A stretch of 64,000 bases of DNA, taken from the NCBI GenBank assembly GCA_019423755.1, contig JAHZAU010000004.1:62001-126000 (forward strand). The letters run 5' to 3'. The stretch comes from Oscillospiraceae bacterium. GTDB taxonomy: Bacteria; Bacillota; Clostridia; Oscillospirales; Ruminococcaceae. Below are positions 16,309-23,817 of this stretch, piece by piece. The translations under genes and the position numbers were made by a program. Every line of letters begins with the position of its first letter. Within the stretch, counting starts at the first letter, position 1. Below the pieces are notes generated by a model, which had not been told where the DNA came from, did no database searches, and was given only the letters and a program-made list of their open reading frames with translations.

Positions 16309-16441
16309 TCCCGCCGAGACGGGAGCGAGCAGCTGGATGGGCGCCCTATTCTGCGCAGCGCCGGCTCCGAAAGGGTTTGTGTTTTTGGCCTGCTCAGTAC
16401 CAATATAGTCCGCAGGGCCCCAAAGGGTTCCACCCTCGGGC

Positions 16442-16481
16442 AAAAAAACAGCCGGACCCCCAAAGGAAGGGGCCCGGCCGC
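16442..16481 (-). terminator. spo0A terminator
   Basis: Minus-strand stem GCCGGGCCCC / GGGGGTCCGGC with a small loop, then seven T. Confidence 0.8.
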
Positions 16482-16496
16482 AAAAGGAAGGGCGGG

Positions 16497-17270
16497 TTAT
16501 TTGGCCGCGCGCAGGCGCAGGCGGAGCTTGTCGGCGATCATGGCGATGAACTCGCTGTTGGTGGGCTTGCCGCGGGTGTTGTGGATGGTGTAGCCGAAGT
16601 AGGAGTTGAGGATATCCACATCGCCGCGGTCCCAGGCCACCTCGATGGCGTGGCGGATGGCGCGTTCCACCCGGCTGGAGGTGGTGGCGTTCTGCTTGGC
16701 GACGGTGGGGTAAAGGAGCTTGGTCACCGAGTTGATGATGCTCGGGTCGTTGACCGCCAGCAGGATGGAGTCCCGCAGGTAGTGGTAGCCTTTGATGTGG
16801 GCGGGGACGCCGATCTGGTGGATGATCTCGGTGACCATCATCTCCAGGTCGGGCTTGGCCACGGCGGCAGGGGAGGCGGACACCGGCTCCGAGCGGCGGC
16901 CGGAAAGCTGCACGATGCGCTCGGCCAGCATCTCCACCGTAAAGGGCTTCAGGAAGCAGTAGGAGATCCCGGAGCTGACCAGCTCCCGCTCCAGCAGCGG
17001 GTTATCATAAGAAGACATTACCATAAACATGGGCATGGGGGAGACGGTCTCCTCCTGGCAGGCCTTCACCACGCCGATGGCGTCCAGGTTGGGCATGAAG
17101 ACGTTCATCAGCACCACGTTGGGGTGGTATTCTTTGATCTGGTCCACAAGCTGGTAGCCTTTTTTGGGCGCGATGGCTGTTTCAAAGCCGTAGGTCCGCA
17201 GCACGGCGGTGCATTGGGCACAAAATTCCTGGTCGTCGTCGGATAAAAGGATCTTTAATTTCTGGTCCAT
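16497..17270 (-). CDS. spo0A: Spo0A, stage 0 sporulation response regulator with Asn at the phosphoacceptor position
   Basis: 257 residues, the master sporulation regulator. Receiver domain (about 3-125): acidic pocket SDDD at 10-13, Ser in MVMSSYDN, Lys in YCFLKPF. The phosphoacceptor, Asp in the VLLDIIMPHLDG motif of the family, is Asn56 here (LMNVFMPNLD; codon AAC at 17103-17105). The Spo0A_C effector domain is well conserved, including SSRVERAIRHAIEVAW (0A-box recognition) and YFGYTIHNTRGKPTNSEFIA. ATG 17270 follows AGGAGG by 8 nt. Two sigma-A-like promoters lie upstream. DNA binding should be normal, but classical phosphorelay activation should not be possible if Asn56 is genuine. Confidence 0.95.
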   Translation of the reverse strand: MDQKLKILLSDDDQEFCAQCTAVLRTYGFETAIAPKKGYQLVDQIKEYHPNVVLMNVFMPNLDAIGVVKACQEETVSPMPMFMVMSSYDNPLLERELVSSGISYCFLKPFTVEMLAERIVQLSGRRSEPVSASPAAVAKPDLEMMVTEIIHQIGVPAHIKGYHYLRDSILLAVNDPSIINSVTKLLYPTVAKQNATTSSRVERAIRHAIEVAWDRGDVDILNSYFGYTIHNTRGKPTNSEFIAMIADKLRLRLRAAK

Positions 17271-17338
17271 ACTCGGTTCCTCCTGGTGTTGCAATGATTC
17301 CGCATAATATTCCATAAAGTGGTAAATTCTCTGAACAT

Positions 17339-17367
17339 AGATTACCATAAGATGGTAATTATTGCAA
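17339..17367 (-). promoter_or_regulatory. Proximal spo0A promoter with internal palindrome
   Basis: On the minus strand TTGCAA and TAATCT are 17 nt apart. The spacer and -10 contain the perfect palindrome ATTACCAT-3 nt-ATGGTAAT (17341-17359), a likely binding site for an unidentified regulator. Confidence 0.6.
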
Positions 17368-17508
17368 GCCCTTTTTGGAAAAAACTTGAAGATTCCACCG
17401 ATTTTCCTCCAAAATATGGATGACACTGTGGGAAACTCGGCTCCCTTCCCTGGGGATGGCGGCAAAGGAAAACCGCATAACAACAAGGTTTTTTCTGGTA
17501 TGTATCCA

Positions 17509-17537
17509 ATTATATGTCATTTTGCCCCAGTTTTCAA
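17509..17537 (-). promoter_or_regulatory. Distal promoter upstream of spo0A
   Basis: TTGAAA and TATAAT on the minus strand with a 17-nt spacer. A transcript from here would carry a leader of about 230 nt before spo0A, with a 39-codon open frame (from ATG near 17486 to a stop near 17370) whose translation is unproven. Confidence 0.6.
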
Positions 17538-17647
17538 CCAAAAAGGCGCCCTTTTGGTGGTGGAAAACTCGCTTTTTTGACAATCCCGCCGTGGAAAGCG
17601 GTTTTTGCATAAAATGCTCCTGCCCGGGCCGCCGCTGGGAGGCTGCT

Positions 17648-17974
17648 TTACCAGCGGGTCATGTTCTTTTGGAATTTTTCGGTGTAGGCGGCTTTCCGTT
17701 CCCCGGAGGAGATGCCGTAGCACAGCAGGACGTCGTTGTAGTACATGAGCACGTCGGCCAGCTCCTCCACCAGGTGCTGGCGCAGCTGCGGGTCGGCAGA
17801 AGCCCGGCTCCCGCCGTTTTTCTTGACGATGTCGATGACCTCGCCCACCTCCCCGATCATCCAAAGCAGCTTGTTCTTGCCGGTTTCCGGGCCGATGGGC
17901 TCCCACTTGTCTTGGTAGCGCTCCTGCAGGGCGCGCTGCATCGCCTGCATCTCCTGGATGGTAAAATCCGCCAT
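17648..17974 (-). CDS. MazG-like nucleotide pyrophosphohydrolase family protein
   Basis: 108 residues with the all-alpha NTP-pyrophosphatase pattern: KNKLLWMIGEVGEVIDIVKK supplies the EVGEVID part of the EXXE motif, and LVEELADVLMYYNDVLL the second ExxD motif that binds magnesium. Family members hydrolyse non-canonical or excess NTPs. It is divergent from the RepA_N-type gene, with 214 nt between start codons. ATG chosen with AGGGAGGAC upstream. Confidence 0.8.
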   Translation of the reverse strand: MADFTIQEMQAMQRALQERYQDKWEPIGPETGKNKLLWMIGEVGEVIDIVKKNGGSRASADPQLRQHLVEELADVLMYYNDVLLCYGISSGERKAAYTEKFQKNMTRW

Positions 17975-18057
17975 CTTGCTGTCCTCCCTTGGCTTTGCTT
18001 TCCTCCATTATAGCATATTTTCCCCCGGGAAAGGTTTTGGGGAAAAGAAAAAGCGGA

Positions 18058-18081
18058 AAGTTGCATATTTTTCTGCAACTT
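18058..18081. promoter_or_regulatory. Palindrome between mazG-like and rep genes
   Basis: AAGTTGCA at 18058-18065 and TGCAACTT at 18074-18081 form a perfect inverted repeat with an 8-nt AT-rich centre. It lies between divergent genes and could be an operator or a Rep binding site. Confidence 0.45.
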
Positions 18082-18188
18082 TTGGGGCTTGGGGGGTGAG
18101 GGTGAAGGGACGCGGCCCCGGGCAAAGGGCCGGCAGCCAGCGTCCGAGAAACCCAGGACAACGGGGAACAAGAGAAAGGAAGTTTTCC

Positions 18189-19172
18189 ATGGCACAAGCG
18201 GGCGCATTTCATTATTATTCCAAAAACCAGGCGGAGCAGTTTCGCTTTTATAAGATACCCAAGGCCCTCTTCACCGACGAGCGCTTTCGTCAGGTTTCCG
18301 CCGAGGCAAAGATCCTCTACGGCCTCATGCTGGACCGCATGAGCCTGTCGATGAAAAACGGCTGGCTGGACCAGCAAAACCGGGTGTATATCTATTTCAC
18401 GCTGGAGGATGCGGTGGAGCTGCTGGGCTGCGGACACGGCAAGGCGGTGCGCCTTTTTGCGGAGCTGGACAGCAAAAAGGGGATCGGGCTGATCGAGCGC
18501 AGAAAGCAGGGGCAGGGCAAACCGGCGAAGATCTACGTCAAGAGCTTTTGGGAGGAGGAGCTTTCGGACAAAGGACCGGACGAAAACAAGCCCTCCCCCG
18601 ACCCAAAGGAAACGGACCTCCCCCAAGACCACGGCCAGCCTTCCCCTTTCGAGAATCCTTCCCATTCGCAAACGGAAAGTCAAGACCGCTCCAAAACCGG
18701 AAGTCTGGACTTGCCAAAAGGGGACAGGAATGATACCTACAGGAACAAGAAAGAGAGAAGCGATACGGATTCATCTTATCCATCCAAAGATGCGATGGAG
18801 GAGATGGAGTACATGAGAGAAAGGCAGCAGGTGGAACGTGTAATCCGCCGGAACATCGAGTATGATATTTTGCTTTTGCGGAACCCTTCTTATGAGCGGG
18901 AGATCGAGGAGATGGTTTCGCTGATGACCGAAGCGGCCGCCAGCCGGAGAAGGACCCTCCACCTGGACAAGCAGGACATCCCCCAGCCCATGGTCAAAGA
19001 GCGCCTGCTGAGCCTGCAGTGTGAACATATGGAATATGTGCTGGAAAGCATGCAGAACAGCGCCGCCAAGATCCATAACATCCGCGCCTACCTGCTGACC
19101 GCCCTCTACCACGCCCCGGAGACGATAAACCACTACTACGCCGCCCAGCTGCGGGAAGAGGGGCTGGTATAA
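18189..19172 (+). CDS. RepA_N-type replication initiator protein with DUF6017-like C-terminus
   Basis: 327 residues. Residues about 8-125 match the replication initiator protein A N-terminal domain (YYSKNQAEQFRFYKIPKALF, then AKILYGLMLDRMSLSMKNGWLD and VYIYFTLEDAVELLGCGHGKA). A low-complexity linker is followed by a C-terminal region seen in Clostridia homologues (NIEYDILLLRNPSYEREIEE, ending with the IRAYLLTALYHAPETINHYY stretch). This domain initiates theta replication on plasmids, yet here it sits among chromosomal sporulation genes without par or mobilisation genes. Stand-alone chromosomal copies occur in Oscillospiraceae; the role is unknown. Start ATG 18189 with AGAAAGGA upstream. Confidence 0.8.
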   Translation: MAQAGAFHYYSKNQAEQFRFYKIPKALFTDERFRQVSAEAKILYGLMLDRMSLSMKNGWLDQQNRVYIYFTLEDAVELLGCGHGKAVRLFAELDSKKGIGLIERRKQGQGKPAKIYVKSFWEEELSDKGPDENKPSPDPKETDLPQDHGQPSPFENPSHSQTESQDRSKTGSLDLPKGDRNDTYRNKKERSDTDSSYPSKDAMEEMEYMRERQQVERVIRRNIEYDILLLRNPSYEREIEEMVSLMTEAAASRRRTLHLDKQDIPQPMVKERLLSLQCEHMEYVLESMQNSAAKIHNIRAYLLTALYHAPETINHYYAAQLREEGLV

Positions 19173-19192
19173 CGTATCCCCCAAGCCATGGG

Positions 19193-19231
19193 AAAAGGCA
19201 CAGGGGAACGCAAGCTCTCCTGTGCCTTTTT
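19193..19231 (+). terminator. Terminator after the rep-like gene
   Basis: AAAAGGCACAGG at 19193-19204 pairs with 19219-19230, followed by T. Confidence 0.85.
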
Positions 19232-19326
19232 GTGTGCAAAAAGCGTCCGCTGTAAAAAACGGGATGCCCCGGCTTTGGCCGGAGGTTTTTACCCCAAAGG
19301 AAGGCCGCGGCACAAAAGGCGGCAGC

Positions 19327-20553
19327 CTACCCCGCCTGGGGGAGGCTGGACATGGTGCTATACATATTTTCCGCGAAGATGCCGTAGCCGCGGGTGGGGT
19401 CGTTGACGAAAACGTGGGTCACCGCGCCCACCAGCATGCCGTCCTGGACGATGGGGCTGCCGCTCATCCCCTGGACGATGCCGCCGGAGGCTTCCAGCAG
19501 CTCCGGGTCCACAATATGCACCACCATGTTGCGGGTGGGCTCGGTGCGGTCCAGGCTCACCCGCTCGATCTCGATGTCAAACCAGCGGGGCTTTTGGCCC
19601 TGGATGGTGGTGACCATCTTGGCGGGGCCGGGGCGGACCTCCTGCATCTGGGCCAGGGGGATGGTCTGGGCGTAGGCGGGGGCGTCGTCGCAGCGGCCGT
19701 AGACCCCGGCCGCGCTGTTGAGCAGCAGCTTGCCGCAGGCGTCGGCGCTGGTGAAGGTGCCCTGGAGCTGCCCCGGCGCACCGGCTGCCCCAGGCTGCAC
19801 GCCGGTGATGGTGGCCGAGACGATCTGTCCCTGGGAAAGGGGCATGATCTGCCCGGTGTCCACGTCACAGATAGCGTGCCCCAGCCCGGCAAAGGCGCCG
19901 GTGTCCGGGTCCCGGAAGGTCAGGGTGCCGATGCCGGCGGAACTATCCCGCACCCAAAGCCCCAGGTGGTACTGTCCGTCCAGCTGGGAGCGCACCGGCT
20001 GCACCGAGCAGCTGCGCAGCTGCTCCCCCCGGCGGTAGGTAACTTCCACCGGCCGCCCGTCGCAGTCCGCCACCGCCTGGCTCACCTCCTTTTTGGAGGA
20101 GACGGTCCGCCCGTCCAGCGAAAGGATCACGTCCCCCTCGCGGATACCGGCCTGCCAAGCGGGGTTGACCAGGTTTTCCTGCTGGGTCTGTACCTGGCCC
20201 ATCCCCACCACCATGACCCCGTCGGTGGTCAGCTTGATGCCGAAGGGGGTGCCGCCCAGCTGGACCACCCGCCGGTCCACCACCTGGACGTCCACCTCCT
20301 TCACCGCCAACCCCAGCATCCGCAGCTGGACGGGGAAGCTGTTGCCGCTGGAACGGTAGACCGCCAGGGGAAAGCTCCCCCGGGCCAGGTCCGCCGAAAG
20401 CAGCGGGTCGTGCTCAAACAGGGATAGGGCCGAGCCGTTTGCCACATAATATTGGTCCGGGAGCCGGGCGCCCACCGAAAGCGCCGCCAGCAGCAGGCTC
20501 ATGGCCAGCGCCGAAAGCGCCGCCGCCCCCCGGCGAAAGGTTCGTTTTTTCAT
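19327..20553 (-). CDS. spoIVB: SpoIVB serine peptidase
   Basis: 408 residues. An N-terminal membrane anchor or signal (ALAMSLLLAALSVGA) is followed by a PDZ domain (about 100-185; AWQAGIREGDVILSLDGR) and the SpoIVB peptidase domain with catalytic His in FAGLGHAICDVDTG and Ser in GIVQGMSGSPIVQDG. SpoIVB is made in the forespore and cleaves SpoIVFA, releasing pro-sigma-K processing in the mother cell. ATG 20553 follows AGAGGAAAC. The reading frame stays open far upstream through the tandem repeats, but those codons have no start context and are not part of the gene. Confidence 0.93.
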   Translation of the reverse strand: MKKRTFRRGAAALSALAMSLLLAALSVGARLPDQYYVANGSALSLFEHDPLLSADLARGSFPLAVYRSSGNSFPVQLRMLGLAVKEVDVQVVDRRVVQLGGTPFGIKLTTDGVMVVGMGQVQTQQENLVNPAWQAGIREGDVILSLDGRTVSSKKEVSQAVADCDGRPVEVTYRRGEQLRSCSVQPVRSQLDGQYHLGLWVRDSSAGIGTLTFRDPDTGAFAGLGHAICDVDTGQIMPLSQGQIVSATITGVQPGAAGAPGQLQGTFTSADACGKLLLNSAAGVYGRCDDAPAYAQTIPLAQMQEVRPGPAKMVTTIQGQKPRWFDIEIERVSLDRTEPTRNMVVHIVDPELLEASGGIVQGMSGSPIVQDGMLVGAVTHVFVNDPTRGYGIFAENMYSTMSSLPQAG

Positions 20554-20715
20554 GGTTTCCTCTTTCCCGCTTTCTGCCAAAAGCGAATGGATTGCCGGGG
20601 AAGCGCCTGCCGCCCCGGCCCTGTTACTGTTTGCAGAAACGCGCCGATTATCAAAGCCAATCCCCGGCAGGACCGGCAGCAAGCTTATTTTGCGGCCAAA
20701 GCGCCGGGCGGAGGA

Positions 20716-21223
20716 CCTCCGCTGGAATTTTCGCGCAAAAAGTGTAGTGCAAACGGAGGACGCGTAACCCGCGACTCGGTTGGGAGGAATGGGAAACCCG
20801 TTCTCTCCCTCCTGGAATCCTTTCCCGAAAGCATAAAAAGAAGCCCCCCGGAGGAGAGCTTCTTTCGTTAGTTGGCGCTTGCGCCAACTAGGCCTCCGCT
20901 GGAATTTTCGCGCAAAAAGTGTAGTCCAAACGGAAGGCGCGCAACCCGCGACTCGGTTGGGAGGAATGGGAAACCCTTTCTCTCCCTCCCGGAATCCTTT
21001 CCCGAAAGCATAAAAAGAAGCCCCCCGGAGGAGAGCTTCTTTCGTTAGTTGGCGCTTGCGCCAACTAGGCCTCCGCTGGAATTTTCGCGCAAAAAGTGTA
21101 GTCCAAACGCAAGACGCACAACCCGCGACTCGGTTGGGAGGAAGGGGAAACCCGTTCTCTCCCTCCTGGAATCCTTTCCCGAAAACATAAAAAGAAGCCC
21201 CCCTTAGAGGAGAGCTTCTTTTC
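20716..21223. repeat. Three tandem copies of a 177-bp element
   Basis: Copies begin at 20716, 20893 and 21070, each opening with CCTCCGCTGGAATTTTCGCG; the third ends early, at about 21223. Copies are roughly 95 percent alike by eye. Each holds a hairpin with GAAGC/GCTTC arms flanked by A and T runs, which works as a terminator on the minus strand, and the first two also hold the palindrome AGTTGGCGC-TT-GCGCCAACT. Since 177 is divisible by three a reading frame stays open across them, but no start site supports translation. Confidence 0.85.
21190..21223 (-). terminator. Terminator of the tiny membrane-protein gene
   Basis: Minus-strand stem AGAAGCTCTCCTC / AGGGGGGCTTCT followed by TTTTT; it is the third-repeat version of the hairpin in the 177-bp element. 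Confidence 0.7.
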
Positions 21224-21254
21224 CATATACGATAACAAAGGCAAGGGCCCGCTG

Positions 21255-21461
21255 CTATTTTCCTTTTTTCTTGAGGACGGAGGTGAGGATGAGCAGCAGG
21301 ATGAGGACACCGGAAACCACCAGCAGGATGGTCATGAGCGGGACCTGGTTGTTGTCGCCGGTGGAAGGGTTGGCGGCAAATACCGGGCAGGTCAGCAGCA
21401 GGAAGCTGGTTACCATGGCGCAGAGGGATGTCCACAGCTGGGAAACGGATTTTTTGTTCAT
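21255..21461 (-). CDS. Tiny exported membrane protein with a sorting-signal-like C-terminus
   Basis: 68 residues. A signal peptide (LWTSLCAMVTSFLLLTCPVF, cleavage near VFA-A) is followed almost at once by NPSTGDNNQ, a hydrophobic helix (MTILLVVSGVLILLLILTSV) and a basic tail KKKGK. The (N/S)PxTG-helix-Lys order resembles a class B/D sortase signal, but only about five residues would remain after processing, so it may instead be a small two-pass membrane peptide. ATG 21461 follows AAAGGAG. It is driven by a consensus promoter. Confidence 0.65.
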   Translation of the reverse strand: MNKKSVSQLWTSLCAMVTSFLLLTCPVFAANPSTGDNNQVPLMTILLVVSGVLILLLILTSVLKKKGK

Positions 21462-21498
21462 AAGAAGGAACTCCTTTCCAATGGATGTCGTTTCTAAT

Positions 21499-21527
21499 AT
21501 TATAGTTTTCTATTTTACTAGTGTCAA
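21499..21527 (-). promoter_or_regulatory. Consensus sigma-A promoter of the tiny membrane-protein gene
   Basis: On the minus strand TTGACA and TATAAT match consensus fully with a 17-nt spacer, ending 38 nt before the start codon. This is among the strongest promoters in the window. Confidence 0.88.
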
Positions 21528-21809
21528 GACGGCGGAGGGCCTGTCCCGGGAGGAGACAAAAAATTTTGCTCCGCCTTTGGGGGACTTTGGCGGCGGCTTG
21601 GGGCCGGGAAGGGGCCGGGGCTGCGGGCCGAAGGCTCTTGGCCCCGGAGCGGGCAGGGGCAGGCGGGCCGTCCGGGTAATAGGATGAGGGTGCAGGGGGT
21701 CGCACGGCGCCGCTGCGATGTTTAAAGACCGGCTCGTCCGGCCATACTAGGAACAGCGGCCCCCGGCGCCACGCCCTGCGGCCAGAAACCATATCGGAGC
21801 GTGATTGAC
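21528..21809. other. Intergenic, no gene recognised
   Basis: G+C-rich sequence between the tiny membrane-protein promoter and the toxin gene. I looked for an antitoxin (MazE/EndoAI) frame in front of the toxin and found none. It contains an inverted repeat GGAGACAAAA-AA-TTTTGCTCC near 21550 with no evident role. Confidence 0.6.
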
Positions 21810-22163
21810 GTGACAGTCAAACGAGGAGAAATCTACTACGCGGACCTAAGCCCGGTGGTGGGCTCGGAGCAGGGGGGCGTGCGCCCGGTGCTCATCGTGC
21901 AAAATGACGTGGGCAACCGTTACAGCCCCACCGTCATCGCCGCCGCCATCACCAGCCAGAAGGAAAAGAACCGCCTGCCGACCCATATCGACCTGCCCAG
22001 CAACCACAGCGGCCTGGCGCGGGATTCGGTGGTGCTGCTGGAACAGATCCGCACCATCGACAAGCGCCGCCTCAAGGAGCGCATGGGCAGCCTGGCCCCG
22101 GCGGACATGGACCAGGTGGACCATGCCCTTTCGGTGAGCTTCGGGCTGGGGACACAGGCCTGA
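21810..22163 (+). CDS. MazF/PemK-type endoribonuclease toxin (EndoA/NdoA)
   Basis: 117 residues, close to Bacillus NdoA: VKRGEIYYADLSPVVGSEQG at the N-terminus, VIAAAITSQ, and RDSVVLLEQIRTIDKRRL with the conserved Arg/Ser/Thr of the active site. Such toxins cut mRNA at short motifs. Start GTG 21810 is chosen because GGAG at 21796-21799 is 10 nt upstream and it aligns with NdoA; the GTG at 21801 is too close. No cognate antitoxin gene precedes it, unlike the usual ndoAI-ndoA pair. Confidence 0.9.
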   Translation: MTVKRGEIYYADLSPVVGSEQGGVRPVLIVQNDVGNRYSPTVIAAAITSQKEKNRLPTHIDLPSNHSGLARDSVVLLEQIRTIDKRRLKERMGSLAPADMDQVDHALSVSFGLGTQA

Positions 22164-22284
22164 CCGGCACCCCCCGTGCCGCCCTTGGCCGGACGCTTTC
22201 GGCCCGCTTCGGCGGACGGGGCGCCCGGCTTTTTTGCGCCCAGGGACGCACAAAACCCCCAGCCGGCGCCGGGGGCGGTGTGGG

Positions 22285-23550
22285 CTATTTGGTGATGCGG
22301 CGGCACTCTAAATAGAAGCGTTTGTCCTCCGCCACGCCCATGGAGAAGGTCTTTCTCGGCAGCCTGCCGTCCAGCAGGACGGTGGGGAACAGCTCCTCCT
22401 TGCGGATGGAGGGGAAGAGGAAGCCGATGTTGTCCTTCTGCATGGAAAGCTGGCAGACGATGCCGCTGCCGTGGACGTAATCCACCTTTCCGGAGAAGTT
22501 CTGGATGTATTCGTCGATGAAGTTCTGTACCGTGCCGGTGACCACGTTGGAGGAAGGCCGGCGCACCCAGGCGCGGCAGACCTGTCCGCCCACCACGTAC
22601 TCGAAGGTTTGCCCTTCGCAGGGGGTGTAGCTCAGGTCGCACTCCTTTTCCATCTGGCGCAGGAACTGGGGCACATCCACCCCAAAGAGGATGCGGTTGA
22701 TGGGCCCGAATTCCAGCGCCGGGTCGTGCAGGTTGATGACCTCGGCCAGGGCGTAGCGGGCCGGGTGGTTTTTGAGCTTTTCCGCCGAGAGGCTCTGCTT
22801 GAGGTTCTCCCAGTGGAGCTTGGCGGTGCAAAGGGAGTTGTTGCCGTCGCCGATGGCAAAGACAAAGCCGTTTTCCCCGGCCTCGCCGTACTGGTCCAGC
22901 AGGCGCTGCCGGTCGCCCAGAGCTTCCAGCGCCCGGTCGATGCGGGCGGACTGCTCGGGGGTCACCAGACTGCCGGTGATGTGGCCGCTGTCCTTCATCA
23001 GGTCAAAGTCGTACAAAGGGGTCATCTCCCCGGCTTCCGCGGCCAGCGGCTCGATGACCAGGCCCTGGGGGTCGTCGATGAGCAGCTGGATGTGGGAGAC
23101 CTCCAGCGGGGCGGTGGCGCGGATCTGGGTGCGGATCTCCATGGTGGAGGGGATCACGTGCTCGGTGCTGCGGATGGGGCTGCGGCTGCCGGGCCGCGGG
23201 TCGAAGCACTCCAGGTCCACCAGACCCACCAGGCCCCGGCGGACCTTGCCGTTTTGCAGGGTGCGCTGGGTGTAGATGTAGTCGTTGTGTTCACAGAACA
23301 GGTGCCGCCGCAGATAGGTGCGCATAGCGCGCCCCACCGAGGCGATGCGCTGGTCCATATCGTCGGTGACCGAGCCGCACTCGGGAATGATCAGATTCAG
23401 CGTCGAGGGACGGGTCTGCACCAGCTGCGCCACCTCCTGCCAATACTGGGGCTGGGAGGTAAACTGGTCGGAAGCGATGACGCTCCAGCTGGTCATGTCC
23501 GCCACGTTGGGGACCAAAATCGTTCCGTTGGAAAAACCGCTCGTATTCAA
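22285..23550 (-). CDS. DUF1015 family protein
   Basis: 421 residues. It contains RSTEHVIPSTMEIRTQIRAT, FVFAIGDGNNSLCTAK (family motif GDGNH-like) and HPARYALAEVINLHDPALEF, the conserved core of DUF1015, a widely distributed family in anaerobes with no proven biochemical role. Start TTG 23550 has AAAGGAGGAAG 7 nt upstream; the open frame before it is not needed. It is monocistronic, with an AT-rich promoter region upstream (TATAAT on the minus strand near 23670). Confidence 0.85.
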   Translation of the reverse strand: MNTSGFSNGTILVPNVADMTSWSVIASDQFTSQPQYWQEVAQLVQTRPSTLNLIIPECGSVTDDMDQRIASVGRAMRTYLRRHLFCEHNDYIYTQRTLQNGKVRRGLVGLVDLECFDPRPGSRSPIRSTEHVIPSTMEIRTQIRATAPLEVSHIQLLIDDPQGLVIEPLAAEAGEMTPLYDFDLMKDSGHITGSLVTPEQSARIDRALEALGDRQRLLDQYGEAGENGFVFAIGDGNNSLCTAKLHWENLKQSLSAEKLKNHPARYALAEVINLHDPALEFGPINRILFGVDVPQFLRQMEKECDLSYTPCEGQTFEYVVGGQVCRAWVRRPSSNVVTGTVQNFIDEYIQNFSGKVDYVHGSGIVCQLSMQKDNIGFLFPSIRKEELFPTVLLDGRLPRKTFSMGVAEDKRFYLECRRITK

Positions 23551-23601
23551 AAATCTTCCTCCTTTGCTGGGGTGCCGGTTGGAAGCAACGGGCCGCAACA
23601 A

Positions 23602-23817
23602 TCAGCAAAACTCTCATACCGGGGCAGGACGGGCAACAGACCGCATTCCCGCCCACTTTGTCCTTATTATAATATACAATCGCAAAAAATAAAAGAGAAT
23701 TCCGCCAATAATAGTGAAAATTTTATGTCAGGATAAACAAATTGCCTATAAATTTGGGTAAAATACGAAAAAGGTGCAAAATATTTTGTACACAATAAAA
23801 CAGACCACCCAGCCCGT
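23602..23817. other. AT-rich intergenic region
   Basis: About 215 bp between two leftward genes. It contains a minus-strand TATAAT near 23670, likely the DUF1015 promoter, and a long AT-rich stretch (23690-23815) with no frame or clear terminator. Confidence 0.5.

Noticed and set aside
15752..16408. Plus-strand frame of Ala/Val repeats opposite the Cys/Asn-rich gene.
   Set aside because: It is the complement of GGN/TGC-type codons; the minus-strand frame has the ribosome-binding site, promoter and terminator.
20716..21223. Tandem repeats considered as a CRISPR array.
   Set aside because: Units are 177 bp and contiguous, with no short repeat/spacer pattern and no cas genes.
20554..21792. Open extension of the spoIVB frame through the 177-bp repeats, which would give an 821-residue protein.
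   Set aside because: The repeats carry terminators, the extension resembles no protein, and ATG 20553 has a proper ribosome-binding site followed by a normal SpoIVB N-terminus.
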